This document shows, in pieces, positions 32,691-40,934 of a stretch of DNA of 64,000 nucleotides; position 1 is the stretch's first letter; every line of letters begins with the position of its first letter. Below the pieces are notes generated by a model. That model was not told the DNA's origin, did not search any database, and saw nothing but the letters and a program-made list of their open reading frames with translations. The DNA is from Ktedonobacter robiniae (lineage in GTDB: Bacteria; Chloroflexota; Ktedonobacteria; Ktedonobacterales; Ktedonobacteraceae). Position numbers and translations under genes: made by a program. Where the stretch lies: contig NZ_BNJG01000002.1 of the NCBI RefSeq assembly GCF_016587375.1, forward strand, positions 1,736,001-1,800,000. Reading direction: 5' to 3'.

Positions 32691-33737
32691 CTATTTTCTG
32701 TCTAGGACTTTACTGATCTGTTTGACGATGCCGGGTCCTTCGTAGATAAAGCTGGTATAGATCTGGATCAGGCTGGCGCCCGCGTCAAACATGCGTTTGG
32801 CGTCGTCTGGACCGAAGATGCCGCCGACCCCGATGACAGGAATTCGTCCGTCTAGCGTTTTACAGAGGTAGCGCACGATCTCCAGGGAGCGTGTGTGCAG
32901 GGGGCGCCCGCTCAGCCCGCCAGCCTCGCTGGTGCTGCGCGTCAGGCCCTCGCGTGAGAGCGTGGTGTTGGTGGCGATGATGCCCCGAATGCCACGCGCC
33001 AGGCAGACTTCAATGACGTCATCGATCTGCTCTTGGGTGAGATCGGGCGCGATCTTGACCAGGACTGGCTTGGGCGTTGTGACCTTCTCTGAGGCGATGC
33101 TCTGTGTTTCCTGGACGACGGCGTGGAGCAAGCGATCCAGTGGCTCTTTATCCTGAAGCTTGCGCAGGCCGGGTGTGTTGGGTGAACTGACGTTGACGGT
33201 GAAGAAGTTGGAGAAGTCGTGTAGCTTGTGAAGGGAGTAGAGATAGTCTTCGATGGCCTCTTCTTGAGGCGTAACCTTAGATTTGCCGATGCTCCAGCCA
33301 ATGGGAATCGAGGGGCGAGGAAGTCGGGAGAGGCGTTGCGCAATGGCGTCGGCTCCATCATTGGGAAAACCCATACGGTTGATGAGTGCGTCGTTCTCTG
33401 AGAAGCGGAAGATGCGTGGCCGCTCATTGCCGGGCTGGGCATAACGCGTTACAGTGCCGGCCTCGATAAAGCCAAAGCCCATTGCAGCCAGCCCCGGAAG
33501 CGCAATCCCATTCTTGTCAAAGCCGCCCGCCAGGCCAATCGGGTTGGGAAAGTGTACGCCAAAGACATCGCGTGCCAGGCTGGGTGAGTTGTACGCGTTG
33601 GCTACCTCGATAGTCTTGAGCAGGGCTGGATAGTGAGAGATCCAGGCCAGGCGATTCATCAACCAGTGGTGCGCGTCCTCGGGGTCACCAGCGGATAAGC
33701 GATACATAACAGGGCGAATAAGGGCTTTATATAGCAT
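32691..33737 (-). CDS. pyrD: Dihydroorotate dehydrogenase (quinone), class 2
   Basis: The 348-residue protein matches class 2 PyrD: an N-terminal membrane-association helix (DPEDAHHWLMNRLAWIS), GLAGGFDKNGIALP, GFGFIEAGTVTRYAQPGNERP, the catalytic-loop region FFTVNVSSPNTPGLRKLQ (class 2 base Ser in NVSSPNTPG), KIAPDLTQEQIDD, and FMN phosphate binding in GVGGIFGPDDAKRMFDAGAS. It oxidises dihydroorotate to orotate with quinone in de novo pyrimidine synthesis. The gene diverges from pyrC, so two consecutive pathway steps share one regulatory region. Confidence 0.95.
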   Translation of the reverse strand: MLYKALIRPVMYRLSAGDPEDAHHWLMNRLAWISHYPALLKTIEVANAYNSPSLARDVFGVHFPNPIGLAGGFDKNGIALPGLAAMGFGFIEAGTVTRYAQPGNERPRIFRFSENDALINRMGFPNDGADAIAQRLSRLPRPSIPIGWSIGKSKVTPQEEAIEDYLYSLHKLHDFSNFFTVNVSSPNTPGLRKLQDKEPLDRLLHAVVQETQSIASEKVTTPKPVLVKIAPDLTQEQIDDVIEVCLARGIRGIIATNTTLSREGLTRSTSEAGGLSGRPLHTRSLEIVRYLCKTLDGRIPVIGVGGIFGPDDAKRMFDAGASLIQIYTSFIYEGPGIVKQISKVLDRK

Positions 33738-33821
33738 GGGCTCCTATCTCTCCAAACTCATCAAGCAATAGAACAGCGTTTCAAGTATAATGGTAATTCA
33801 AGAAATGGGCAATAGGAGGTG

Positions 33822-33874
33822 AGTGTATGGGTTCTGTTTGCTAGCCGGAGGCCAGCAAACAGAACCCATACACT
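33822..33874. promoter_or_regulatory. 21-bp-arm palindrome in the pyrD/pyrC divergent region
   Basis: AGTGTATGGGTTCTGTTTGC and one more base (33822-33842) pair with 33854-33874, with an inner GCC/GGC helix. It lies 24 bases before pyrC, in a spot where no transcript should end, and lacks a U-run. It may be a leader-RNA structure, an operator, or just another member of the palindrome class in this window. Confidence 0.45.
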
Positions 33875-33898
33875 TGACTCAGGTATAGAAGGAGAGAG

Positions 33899-35203
33899 AT
33901 GGATATGTTGATTCGTCATGGGCTTGTGGCCTCGACATATGCGCCAACGCGGCTCGATATTCGTGTGCAGAATGAAAGTATTGTCCAGATTGCGCCCGAA
34001 CTTACGCCTGAGCCGGGCGAGGACGTGATTGACGCCGAAGGCCTGCTTGTTCTGCCCGGTTTTATTGATACGCATGTGCATTTTCGCGATCCCGGCGCGA
34101 CTCACAAAGAGGATTTTTATACGGGAACGCTGGCCGCGCTGGCGGGTGGCGTGACAACTATTCTGGATATGCCCAATACCCAACCGCCAACCGATAGTCT
34201 GCCGCATCTGACCGAGAAGGCAGCTATTGCCGGCACCAAGGCCGTGGTCGATTATGGTTTCTACCTGGGCGCGACCGATACCAATATTGAAGAGGCCGCC
34301 ACCATCGCGCGCGAGGTCGCGGCCATGAAGCTCTACATGGGTTCCTCCACTGGCTCGCTGCTGGTGACCGAGTTTTCTCCCATCTACCGCCATTTCTCGA
34401 CCTTTCCCCTGGAGAAACCCATTGTCGTCCATGCAGAGGATGAGCAATCGCTCAAGTATTTTGGTGCGCTGGGTCTCCAAGACCATAACCAGGCGCGTCC
34501 CCCTGTCAGTGCGCAGATTGCTTTGAGCCGAGCCATCGCCATCGCCGAGAAGACCGGGCGGCGTCTCCACGTTGCGCATACCACGACCCAGCGTGAGATG
34601 GAACTGATTCACGAGGCCAAGCAGAAGGGGGTACGCGTCACCTGCGAGGTCACACCCCTGCACCTCTTCTTAAACGAGGAGGACCAGCATCGCCTGGGCA
34701 ACTTTGGCAAGGTCAACCCTCCCTTGAGAAGCAAAAGCGATCAGGCGGCGCTCTGGCGCTACTTCAATATCATCGATACTATTGGTACCGATCACGCTCC
34801 CCATACCCGTGAAGAGAAGGAGCAGCCGTACAGCAAGGCACCATCGGGTATGACGGGTGTGCAGACTATGCTCCCCCTGCTGCTCAATGCCGTAAGCCAG
34901 GGTAAAGTCAGCCTGGAGGCCGTGATCGAGCGTTGTGTCGTCAACCCGGCGGAGATCTTTGGTCTCAAGACCAAGGGCGCGTTACAGGTGGGGAAGGATG
35001 CCGATATCGTCCTGGTCAATCCCGAGGAGGAGTACGTTATTAGCAACGAGCAGATCCTCTCGCGCTGTGGCTGGACTCCCTTCGCTGGAACGCGTATCAA
35101 AGGCAAGGTCCAGCGCGTCTTCGTGCGTGGCACCCTGGCCTATGACCAGGGGAGAGTGCTTGCCCAGCCCGGCAGCGGCAAACCAGTGGCTTATCAGGGA
35201 TAG
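33899..35203 (+). CDS. pyrC: Dihydroorotase
   Basis: The 434-residue amidohydrolase has the metal-binding HVH (DTHVHFRDPG), AGGVTTILDMPNTQPPT, metal-site His residues in VVHAEDE and LHVAHTTT, and catalytic Asp in GTDHAPHTREEK. These are the type I dihydroorotase motifs; the enzyme cyclises carbamoyl aspartate to dihydroorotate. AAGGAGAGAG precedes the ATG; the second ATG (33905) is an alternative with better spacing. Other pyr genes are not in the window, so PyrC/PyrD are split off from the rest of the pathway. Confidence 0.93.
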   Translation: MDMLIRHGLVASTYAPTRLDIRVQNESIVQIAPELTPEPGEDVIDAEGLLVLPGFIDTHVHFRDPGATHKEDFYTGTLAALAGGVTTILDMPNTQPPTDSLPHLTEKAAIAGTKAVVDYGFYLGATDTNIEEAATIAREVAAMKLYMGSSTGSLLVTEFSPIYRHFSTFPLEKPIVVHAEDEQSLKYFGALGLQDHNQARPPVSAQIALSRAIAIAEKTGRRLHVAHTTTQREMELIHEAKQKGVRVTCEVTPLHLFLNEEDQHRLGNFGKVNPPLRSKSDQAALWRYFNIIDTIGTDHAPHTREEKEQPYSKAPSGMTGVQTMLPLLLNAVSQGKVSLEAVIERCVVNPAEIFGLKTKGALQVGKDADIVLVNPEEEYVISNEQILSRCGWTPFAGTRIKGKVQRVFVRGTLAYDQGRVLAQPGSGKPVAYQG

Positions 35204-35211
35204 AAGGGGGA

Positions 35212-35265
35212 GTGCTACTTGCGTACGCACCTACTGCAAAATGTAGGTGCGTACGCAAGTAGCAC
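35212..35265. repeat. Palindromic repeat family P1, between pyrC and the Eis-like gene
   Basis: GTGCTACTTGCGTACGCACC and three more bases (35212-35234) pair perfectly with 35243-35265 over TGCAAAAT. The half-arm GCTACTTGCGTACGC is shared with the copy inside the LuxR gene (58283-58334) and, less closely, with 62762-62811. Placed between convergent genes (8 and 2 bases from their ends), it probably also terminates both. Confidence 0.8.
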
Positions 35266-35267
35266 GC

Positions 35268-36434
35268 TTAATACCTACTATATAGGTAAGGGAGCTGTGG
35301 CGGGAACATGGCACGCATGCGCGCTTGTAGTTCGGGCGAGGGATCGCCCCATTCGCGTAGGGCGAAGGTCTCGGGATCGTGTGTGCCATAGACCAGGGCG
35401 GTGAGGCCCTGGATGGTGAGCTGGCAGTCAGCCAGAGTGGTGATGCTGACTTGCAGTGTGCCATCCAGGCACGCGAAATGGTAGGTGTCGTTGTTCCAGG
35501 GGCAGATGGGATCGCTGATATGGGCACTAAACTCTCCTCCTCCACAACGCATTCCGCCGATGTCTGCCACCGTGATGATGCGTCCCATGGGGGCCTCTTC
35601 TGCCTGGATCGTAGGGCGCAGGTCAGGGAGCCAGGTCTCGGGAAGCTCGCCAGGTGGCAGGTGAAGTTTGACATACTTCACCTGGTCGATATGGCGAGCG
35701 AACCAGGCGAGCAGCAGATACTTGCCGGGGCTATCGTCGTAGAAGAAACAGGGAACCTCCATCTCCCTGTCCTCCTCTTCGCCTATAATCGTGTAGAGCA
35801 TCATCGCGTGTGGCTCGCCATTGATGATTGCGGTTGCTTGCCAGGAGGTATGTCCATAGCTCTTTGCAGAGGGATCGAGGGCCATGCCGTGTGTTTGCTG
35901 GTGCTGATGAGCCAGATAAGCTTTTTGCGTGCCGAATCCATCGCTATCTGAGGTGAGCTCTACATGTCCCTTGAGCTCTTTGCGCAGGAGTGGCGCGAAG
36001 GCCTCAGCGGGGATGCGTACCGTGCGTGGTTGGGGGAATGTCGTATAGCCAAGACGGTCGTAGAAAGACTCCCGGAAAGGATAGAGATTAGAGAAGGGAA
36101 TGCCCGCCTCGTGCATATGGCGCATAAGCTCACTGAGTATCTGTCGTGAGTATCCGGAGCGTCTTGCCGCTGGATGGGTCGCCACACCCCACACAGCAGC
36201 GTTCGGGTAGAGCTCGCTGCGCACGTTCTGCATCATAGTGGAGTAGGCCGCACAGGCAAGAGGCTTTTCATCACTGAAGAGACCCAGGATCGTAGCGCTT
36301 TTCATATAATCAGGGTTTGACCATTCCTCTAGCGAAGGAAGAGGTGGTGTGGCTCTGAAGGCGTAGCTCATAAGGTCGCGAGAAACAGTGAAGCACTCAT
36401 CCCCGGTGAGCTGGCTGATAGTGATCTGGCTCAA
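35268..36434 (-). CDS. Eis-type N-acetyltransferase (GNAT-GNAT-SCP2)
   Basis: The 388-residue protein has the size and three-part organisation of Eis proteins. An N-terminal GNAT domain has YSTMMQNVRSELYPNAAVWG, VATHPAARRSGYSRQILSEL (acetyl-CoA loop ARRSGYS) and FYDRLGYTTF. A second, degenerate GNAT-like domain and a C-terminal SCP2-like sterol-carrier domain (ISDPICPWNNDTYHF, LTALVYGTHDPETFALREWG) follow. The C-terminal carboxylate (Y388 at the very end, PYLYSRY) is expected to reach the active site. Eis enzymes acetylate aminoglycosides and other amines at several positions. Confidence 0.85.
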   Translation of the reverse strand: MSQITISQLTGDECFTVSRDLMSYAFRATPPLPSLEEWSNPDYMKSATILGLFSDEKPLACAAYSTMMQNVRSELYPNAAVWGVATHPAARRSGYSRQILSELMRHMHEAGIPFSNLYPFRESFYDRLGYTTFPQPRTVRIPAEAFAPLLRKELKGHVELTSDSDGFGTQKAYLAHQHQQTHGMALDPSAKSYGHTSWQATAIINGEPHAMMLYTIIGEEEDREMEVPCFFYDDSPGKYLLLAWFARHIDQVKYVKLHLPPGELPETWLPDLRPTIQAEEAPMGRIITVADIGGMRCGGGEFSAHISDPICPWNNDTYHFACLDGTLQVSITTLADCQLTIQGLTALVYGTHDPETFALREWGDPSPELQARMRAMFPPQLPYLYSRY

Positions 36435-36560
36435 GGGCTGTCTCCTTTATCGCTTATAGCTTTTATTCCGGCGTGCGATCTGCACGTGAGTAACTCTGGT
36501 TTCTATCCAGGGAGCATCACATTGCAAATGACCCCCTGCGTTACCTACGTTAGGCAGATA

Positions 36561-37166
36561 CTATAGCCAACCCTTCTGCTCGGCCATGCGCGCGGCTTCG
36601 ATGCGGTTGCGTACACCCAATTTCTGGATGGCGACCGAGAGATAGTTGCGTACAGTTCCTTCAGAGAGAAAAAGTTTAGCTGCGATCTGAGCGATGCTTG
36701 CACCCTCGGTCGCGGCGGCGAGCACGGCGCGCTCCCGCTCTGTAAGCGGATTGCTTCCCTCGCTGAGAGCGGAGAGGGCCAGGGTTGGATCGACGATGCG
36801 CTCACCGGCCATGGCGCGACGAACGGCTGTAGCGAGTTGAGCAGAAGGGGCATCCTTGAGCAGGAAACCTACGACGCCGCTCTGCATGGCCTGTCGTAGA
36901 TAACCAGGACGCCCAAAGGTGGTGAGAATGAGTATGCGGCAGGAGGGCAATTGCGCATGTAGAGAGGCGGCAGCGGTAAGTCCATCACATCCAGGCATCT
37001 CAATATCGAGTAACGCAATGTCGGGTTTACTCTCAAGGGCTTTAGGAAGCACTTCATCGCCGGACCCCGCTTCCGCTACAATCTCGATATCACCTTCTAG
37101 CGTGAGCAGGGCCGCGAGCGCACCACGTACCATGGCCTGGTCTTCTGCTAACAGTACGCGAATCAT
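36561..37166 (-). CDS. DesR/NarL-type response regulator
   Basis: ATG 37166 follows GGAGA at 10 bases and yields a 201-residue protein. The receiver domain has the phosphoacceptor D54 (IALLDIEMPG), the acidic pair in LLAEDQ, and Lys in FLLKDAPS. The LuxR-type HTH has NPLTERERAVLAAATEGASI, IAAKLFLSEGTVRNYLS and KLGVRNRIEAARMA. The kinase gene ends 34 bases upstream on the same strand; together they form a DesKR-like two-component system, a class that often responds to membrane state or cold and regulates nearby membrane-protein or exporter genes. Confidence 0.88.
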   Translation of the reverse strand: MIRVLLAEDQAMVRGALAALLTLEGDIEIVAEAGSGDEVLPKALESKPDIALLDIEMPGCDGLTAAASLHAQLPSCRILILTTFGRPGYLRQAMQSGVVGFLLKDAPSAQLATAVRRAMAGERIVDPTLALSALSEGSNPLTERERAVLAAATEGASIAQIAAKLFLSEGTVRNYLSVAIQKLGVRNRIEAARMAEQKGWL

Positions 37167-37200
37167 AGTTGGAATTCTCCTCATTATTCTTATCGCCATG

Positions 37201-38385
37201 TCAAGGTGTAGGTAGCGAAACTGTGAGGCAGAAGCCGCCTTTGAGGCCTGCTCTGGCTTCGCATGTTCCACCCAGGATTGCTACGCGCTCAGTGATACCA
37301 TGCAGCCCATTTCCCTTTGTTGTGCTACTTGCTACAGGGCCGTCGTTAGTAAGTACAAGGTGGATCTTGTGAGGATGCTGGGAAATGCTTAGGGTGCAGT
37401 GCTGAGCCCGGCTATGTTTGATAATGTTGGTGACTCCCTCACGTATCACCCAGCCCAGGACGGCTTCAATGGTGGCTGGCAGTGTATGAATAATTTTCTC
37501 GTCACCCTCATAGTTATAGACGATGCCTGCTGCGGCTAAGATCTCCTGCGCCGCCTGGATCTCGCTGGCAAGGGTAGGCTGGCGATAACTGGTAACGGCC
37601 TCGCGAACCTCTTGCAGCGTCGTACGCGCAACCTGCTCGATATCCCTGACTTCGGTCGCGGCTCGCTCCGGCGCCATTACTAGCAGGCGTCCTGCCAACT
37701 CGCTTTTAAGGGCGATGAGCGAGAGACTATGGCCTAGCAGGTCATGTAGATCGCGAGCTATGCGTAGCCGCTCATTCATCACAGCCAGGTGTGCGATCTC
37801 TTCTCGCGCCTGGCGTAGCTCCCGGCGGATAGTCAAGGACCAGACAATAGCCTTCACGACATAGCCGACTGCAATGACAAATACGACTGACCTACCAATG
37901 CCTATCCAGGAGAAATGCACCAGCCAGCCAGTCCCCACATTTAACAGGACGAGTAGGATCAGCATCAGCGTGGTTTGCCGCGTCTGGAAGCGCCCTCCAA
38001 CATAGGAGGCTGTGAAGATAAAAAAGTCGAGCCAGTCGCCGGGATCTCCATGCGAGATAAGGGGAAGCGCGAAGCTTAAGGTTGCCATGCCTGCAAAGGA
38101 TAGCCAGCTCCGAACATGACTGCCAGGTGTTAAACGTATCTGCCCTGTGAGGCGTTGGGCGTTCACCAGTGTCTCCCTGAGGTAGAGCGTGAAGAAGAGT
38201 GCCACGCCGAGGAAGCTGATAAGCAGGATCGGTAGCGGCGGATGAGCCAGGCAGAGGCCTATGATGCCAGGGGTGAAGAAAGGCAGCCAGATTACCCAGA
38301 TCAACCATAAGAGATAAGGAGAAGGGCCAGGGGCCTTCTCCATTAAATCTATCTTTGTGTCTTGAGCTTTTTGTGTATCTAGCAA
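37201..38385 (-). CDS. DesK/NarX-type sensor histidine kinase (HisKA_3)
   Basis: About six transmembrane helices occupy residues 22-185. A coiled linker leads to the HisKA_3 helix with phosphoacceptor H214 (RIARDLHDLLGHSLSLIALK), then a HATPase_c domain (REGVTNIIKHSRAQHC as N-box; GNGLHGITERVAILGG as G-box). There is no large extracytoplasmic domain, so sensing is probably within the membrane. It is co-transcribed with the response regulator downstream and likely with the membrane protein at 38421 upstream. Confidence 0.88.
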   Translation of the reverse strand: MLDTQKAQDTKIDLMEKAPGPSPYLLWLIWVIWLPFFTPGIIGLCLAHPPLPILLISFLGVALFFTLYLRETLVNAQRLTGQIRLTPGSHVRSWLSFAGMATLSFALPLISHGDPGDWLDFFIFTASYVGGRFQTRQTTLMLILLVLLNVGTGWLVHFSWIGIGRSVVFVIAVGYVVKAIVWSLTIRRELRQAREEIAHLAVMNERLRIARDLHDLLGHSLSLIALKSELAGRLLVMAPERAATEVRDIEQVARTTLQEVREAVTSYRQPTLASEIQAAQEILAAAGIVYNYEGDEKIIHTLPATIEAVLGWVIREGVTNIIKHSRAQHCTLSISQHPHKIHLVLTNDGPVASSTTKGNGLHGITERVAILGGTCEARAGLKGGFCLTVSLPTP

Positions 38386-38420
38386 ACTTCGGAAGCCTCC
38401 TTGCCGCTTGATGCTTAGCT

Positions 38421-39113
38421 TTATTTTACACTATCTGCAGGAAAGAGCGCGTACTCTTTCCTGGCTCCCCTGTCCATACGGAAGAGTAGCGTGATAGCGG
38501 CGGCGATAGTCCATATATTCTGGATCATCAGGATAATGATCACTATGAGCAGGAAGGCGGTATTGAAGAGTCCCAGGGCGCCTAGAACCTGGAAGAGGAT
38601 ACCCAGGCCGATGGCCAGGTAACTAAAGGCGCGTGGGAGCAGGCGTGTGTTCCACAGTGCCAGGCCTTGCATCAGGAAAAGCGAGGGCGCGAGCAGGAAG
38701 ACGTGAATAAAGGTATTGGTCAGGTCAAAGCAGGTTTGCGCGGCCTGGAGATGACCGTTGTCCCCAGACATAACAGCCCCAATCTCAAAGGTTACCTCCG
38801 CGAGCGAGAGGGCCATAATGGTGCCAGCCGTCAGGAGAGTCATACGCCCAAAGAAGCGTTGTGACGCACCGGCCAGGTGAATAATAGCCAGGCTAAAGAT
38901 GACGCTGAGCAGTGAACCAATTGCTTGTAGCCAGGCATCAAAGAGAATAGTGTTGTGGTATTGAATGCCAAAGGACTGTAGCTGGGCAATTGTGGCGTTG
39001 GCGGCAGGCAGGGGCATAAAGGTCCACGGGGCGGCAAAGTAGGTCGTCAGAGCGATCGTTCCCAGAATACCACAGAGTGAAACCAGGATGTAGGTTGAGC
39101 GATGTGTGGTCAT
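38421..39113 (-). CDS. Six-helix membrane protein linked to the DesKR-like system
   Basis: ATG 39113 (MTTHRSTYILV) after AAGGAGG at 8 bases is a strong start; the frame begins at 39176. The 230-residue protein has six predicted transmembrane helices (for example YILVSLCGILGTIALTTYF, SLLSVIFSLAIIHLAG, FLLIVIIILMIQNIWTIAAA) and resembles DUF4386-like proteins without a diagnostic motif. It is the first gene before the sensor kinase (35-base gap) and may be a target or an accessory sensor of it. Confidence 0.65.
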   Translation of the reverse strand: MTTHRSTYILVSLCGILGTIALTTYFAAPWTFMPLPAANATIAQLQSFGIQYHNTILFDAWLQAIGSLLSVIFSLAIIHLAGASQRFFGRMTLLTAGTIMALSLAEVTFEIGAVMSGDNGHLQAAQTCFDLTNTFIHVFLLAPSLFLMQGLALWNTRLLPRAFSYLAIGLGILFQVLGALGLFNTAFLLIVIIILMIQNIWTIAAAITLLFRMDRGARKEYALFPADSVK

Positions 39114-39267
39114 GATAAGTGCCTCCTTGCTGTATAAAGCGTATAGATGTTTGTTATGAGTATGTTGGATTGCCAAAGTGTTGTGTGAGGTCTGAATGCT
39201 CTATGCTTCAGGTATCCTCGACAGTTCTAAGTGTAGCTGGAGGAAGCTGTTTCCAGTAGTGAAGGGT

Positions 39268-39298
39268 GTCATAAGCTCCTTATGACATTTGTCATAAG
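39268..39298. promoter_or_regulatory. Triple GTCATAAG half-site, candidate response-regulator operator
   Basis: GTCATAAG-CTC-CTTATGAC (39268-39286) is an 8-bp inverted repeat, followed after 4 bases by a third copy GTCATAAG (39291-39298). It lies in the 375-bp divergent region between the DesKR-linked operon and the APC permease gene, about 155 bases from the membrane-protein start and 190 from the permease start. No other gene is visible in that region. Confidence 0.55.
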
Positions 39299-39488
39299 CG
39301 CCAGGTAGCAAATCTCGCAACTTTGCTTTTAAAAGCGCTTTTTGTTGAAACTGTACAAATCAAAAAGATATAATTATCCCTATAGCCTGGTCGCCTCCTA
39401 GAGGCAAGCATATGCAAATGTGTAAAGCGCCCAAACTCGCCTATGTACATCGTATGCATTTATTCATGAGAAGGAGCGTGAAGCATTT

Positions 39489-40916
39489 ATGGAAACTTCT
39501 TCTGTTAAACCCTCAGCACCGCAAGAGTTGCGGGCAAACACAATCGGTCTTCCAGGTGTTTTATTTCAATCCATTACCACTATGGCGCCGGCCTCCGCCG
39601 TTTCGTTCAGCCTGGGAGCTGCTATCGCCTTTACGGGAGGCGCCTTGCCTCTGGCGGTCATCATTGCGCTGGTGGTCTGTTGCCTGATTGCCTTGAGCAT
39701 TGGTTCCCTGGCCAAACACTTGCCCTCGGCTGGAGGCTATTTCACCTACGTGGGGCAATCGCTTGGTTTACAGGCAGGCTGGCTGACGGGCTGGCTGTTT
39801 AACCTGGCCTATCTCTTGATTGTGCCTTTTCAGCTCCTGGTGCTGGGGCCGGTCGCGGACTCCTTTATGAGTGGCCTCTTTCATGTCTCGTTGGGATGGC
39901 CGTTCTGGACCGTGGCCTTTGCACTTCTCATTTTTGCGCTGACGATATTTGGCATCAAAATTTCTGCCGATACAGGTATCGTGCTGGGCGTCATTGAAAT
40001 TGTCGTCTTTGTCGCGCTCTCTATCTGGTTGATTGCTACTTCGCCGAACAATACATTGGCGGTCTTCAATCCAGGTTCCAGCCTGTTACCTGGTCTCAAT
40101 GGCTGGCAGGGCGTGTTCTTTGGCATGATCTTCGTGCTCCTGGCCTTTGCGGGCTTTGAGTCGTCGGCCCCACTGGCGGAGGAGGCGCGTAATCCGCGCC
40201 GCACAGTTCCACGGGCCATCCTTCTGTCGGCGCTCTGCATTGGTATCTTCTATGTCTTCTGCTCTTATGCAGGTGTTGTAGGCTGGGGACCGGCGCAGAT
40301 TGCCAAGTATTCGGCGGACGCCGATCCCTGGGGCACAATGGCTAAGAATGTCTGGGGTGGCTTCAGTTTTATTGTTATTCTCGCTATTCTCAATAGTGCA
40401 TTGGCGAATGCGAATGCAGGCGTGACAGCATCATCTCGCATGTTGTACGCCATGGGGCGTACCGGGGCGCTACCAAAGGTTCTGGCCCGCCTCAACAACA
40501 CGCGCACTCCCTATGTGGCGATCATTTTCGCGATGGTGATTGCTCTCGTCTTCTCACTACTGCCGGGCTTCATTTATGGTACAACCACGGCGTTCGCCCT
40601 GCTGGGTACCATCCTGACCCTGCCTATCATTCTGGTGTATATGGCTACCTGCGTCTCGGTGCCTTTCTTCTATCGCAGGCGTTATCCAGAGGAGTTCAAC
40701 ATTCTGCGCCACGTGATTGTGCCGCTTATTCCCTTTATCATCCTCTTGTTTGTCTTGTACTTCCAGTTTGTGCCCCTGCCAGCGGCACCCCTGAACCTGG
40801 CTGGCCCCATCGTGGCGGTATGGCTGGTGGTTGGGATTATCGCCGTAGCTGTGCTGACGAGGCGCGCTCCTCATCTGTTGGAGGAGAGCGATAGCACGGT
40901 TGTCGAAGTTGAATAG
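39489..40916 (+). CDS. APC-superfamily amino acid/amine permease
   Basis: The 475-residue protein has the APC fold with 12 transmembrane helices. TM1 contains the unwound substrate-binding stretch (SITTMAPASAVSFSLG), TM3 region SAGGYFTYVGQSLG matches the family, and TM6 region FAGFESSAPLAEEARNPRRTVP carries the FAGFE/EE-NP motif. AAGGAGCG precedes ATG 39489. The next gene, 18 bases downstream, encodes an amidase, so the pair probably imports and hydrolyses an amide or imports the related amine. Confidence 0.88.
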   Translation: METSSVKPSAPQELRANTIGLPGVLFQSITTMAPASAVSFSLGAAIAFTGGALPLAVIIALVVCCLIALSIGSLAKHLPSAGGYFTYVGQSLGLQAGWLTGWLFNLAYLLIVPFQLLVLGPVADSFMSGLFHVSLGWPFWTVAFALLIFALTIFGIKISADTGIVLGVIEIVVFVALSIWLIATSPNNTLAVFNPGSSLLPGLNGWQGVFFGMIFVLLAFAGFESSAPLAEEARNPRRTVPRAILLSALCIGIFYVFCSYAGVVGWGPAQIAKYSADADPWGTMAKNVWGGFSFIVILAILNSALANANAGVTASSRMLYAMGRTGALPKVLARLNNTRTPYVAIIFAMVIALVFSLLPGFIYGTTTAFALLGTILTLPIILVYMATCVSVPFFYRRRYPEEFNILRHVIVPLIPFIILLFVLYFQFVPLPAAPLNLAGPIVAVWLVVGIIAVAVLTRRAPHLLEESDSTVVEVE

Positions 40917-40934
40917 GAAGGATGGTTACGTATT

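Noticed and set aside
33822..33874. PyrR-binding attenuator upstream of pyrC
   Set aside because: No PyrR binding-loop sequence or antiterminator/terminator pair can be recognised.
33761..34663. 300-residue reverse open frame
   Set aside because: Antisense to pyrC, which has full catalytic motifs.
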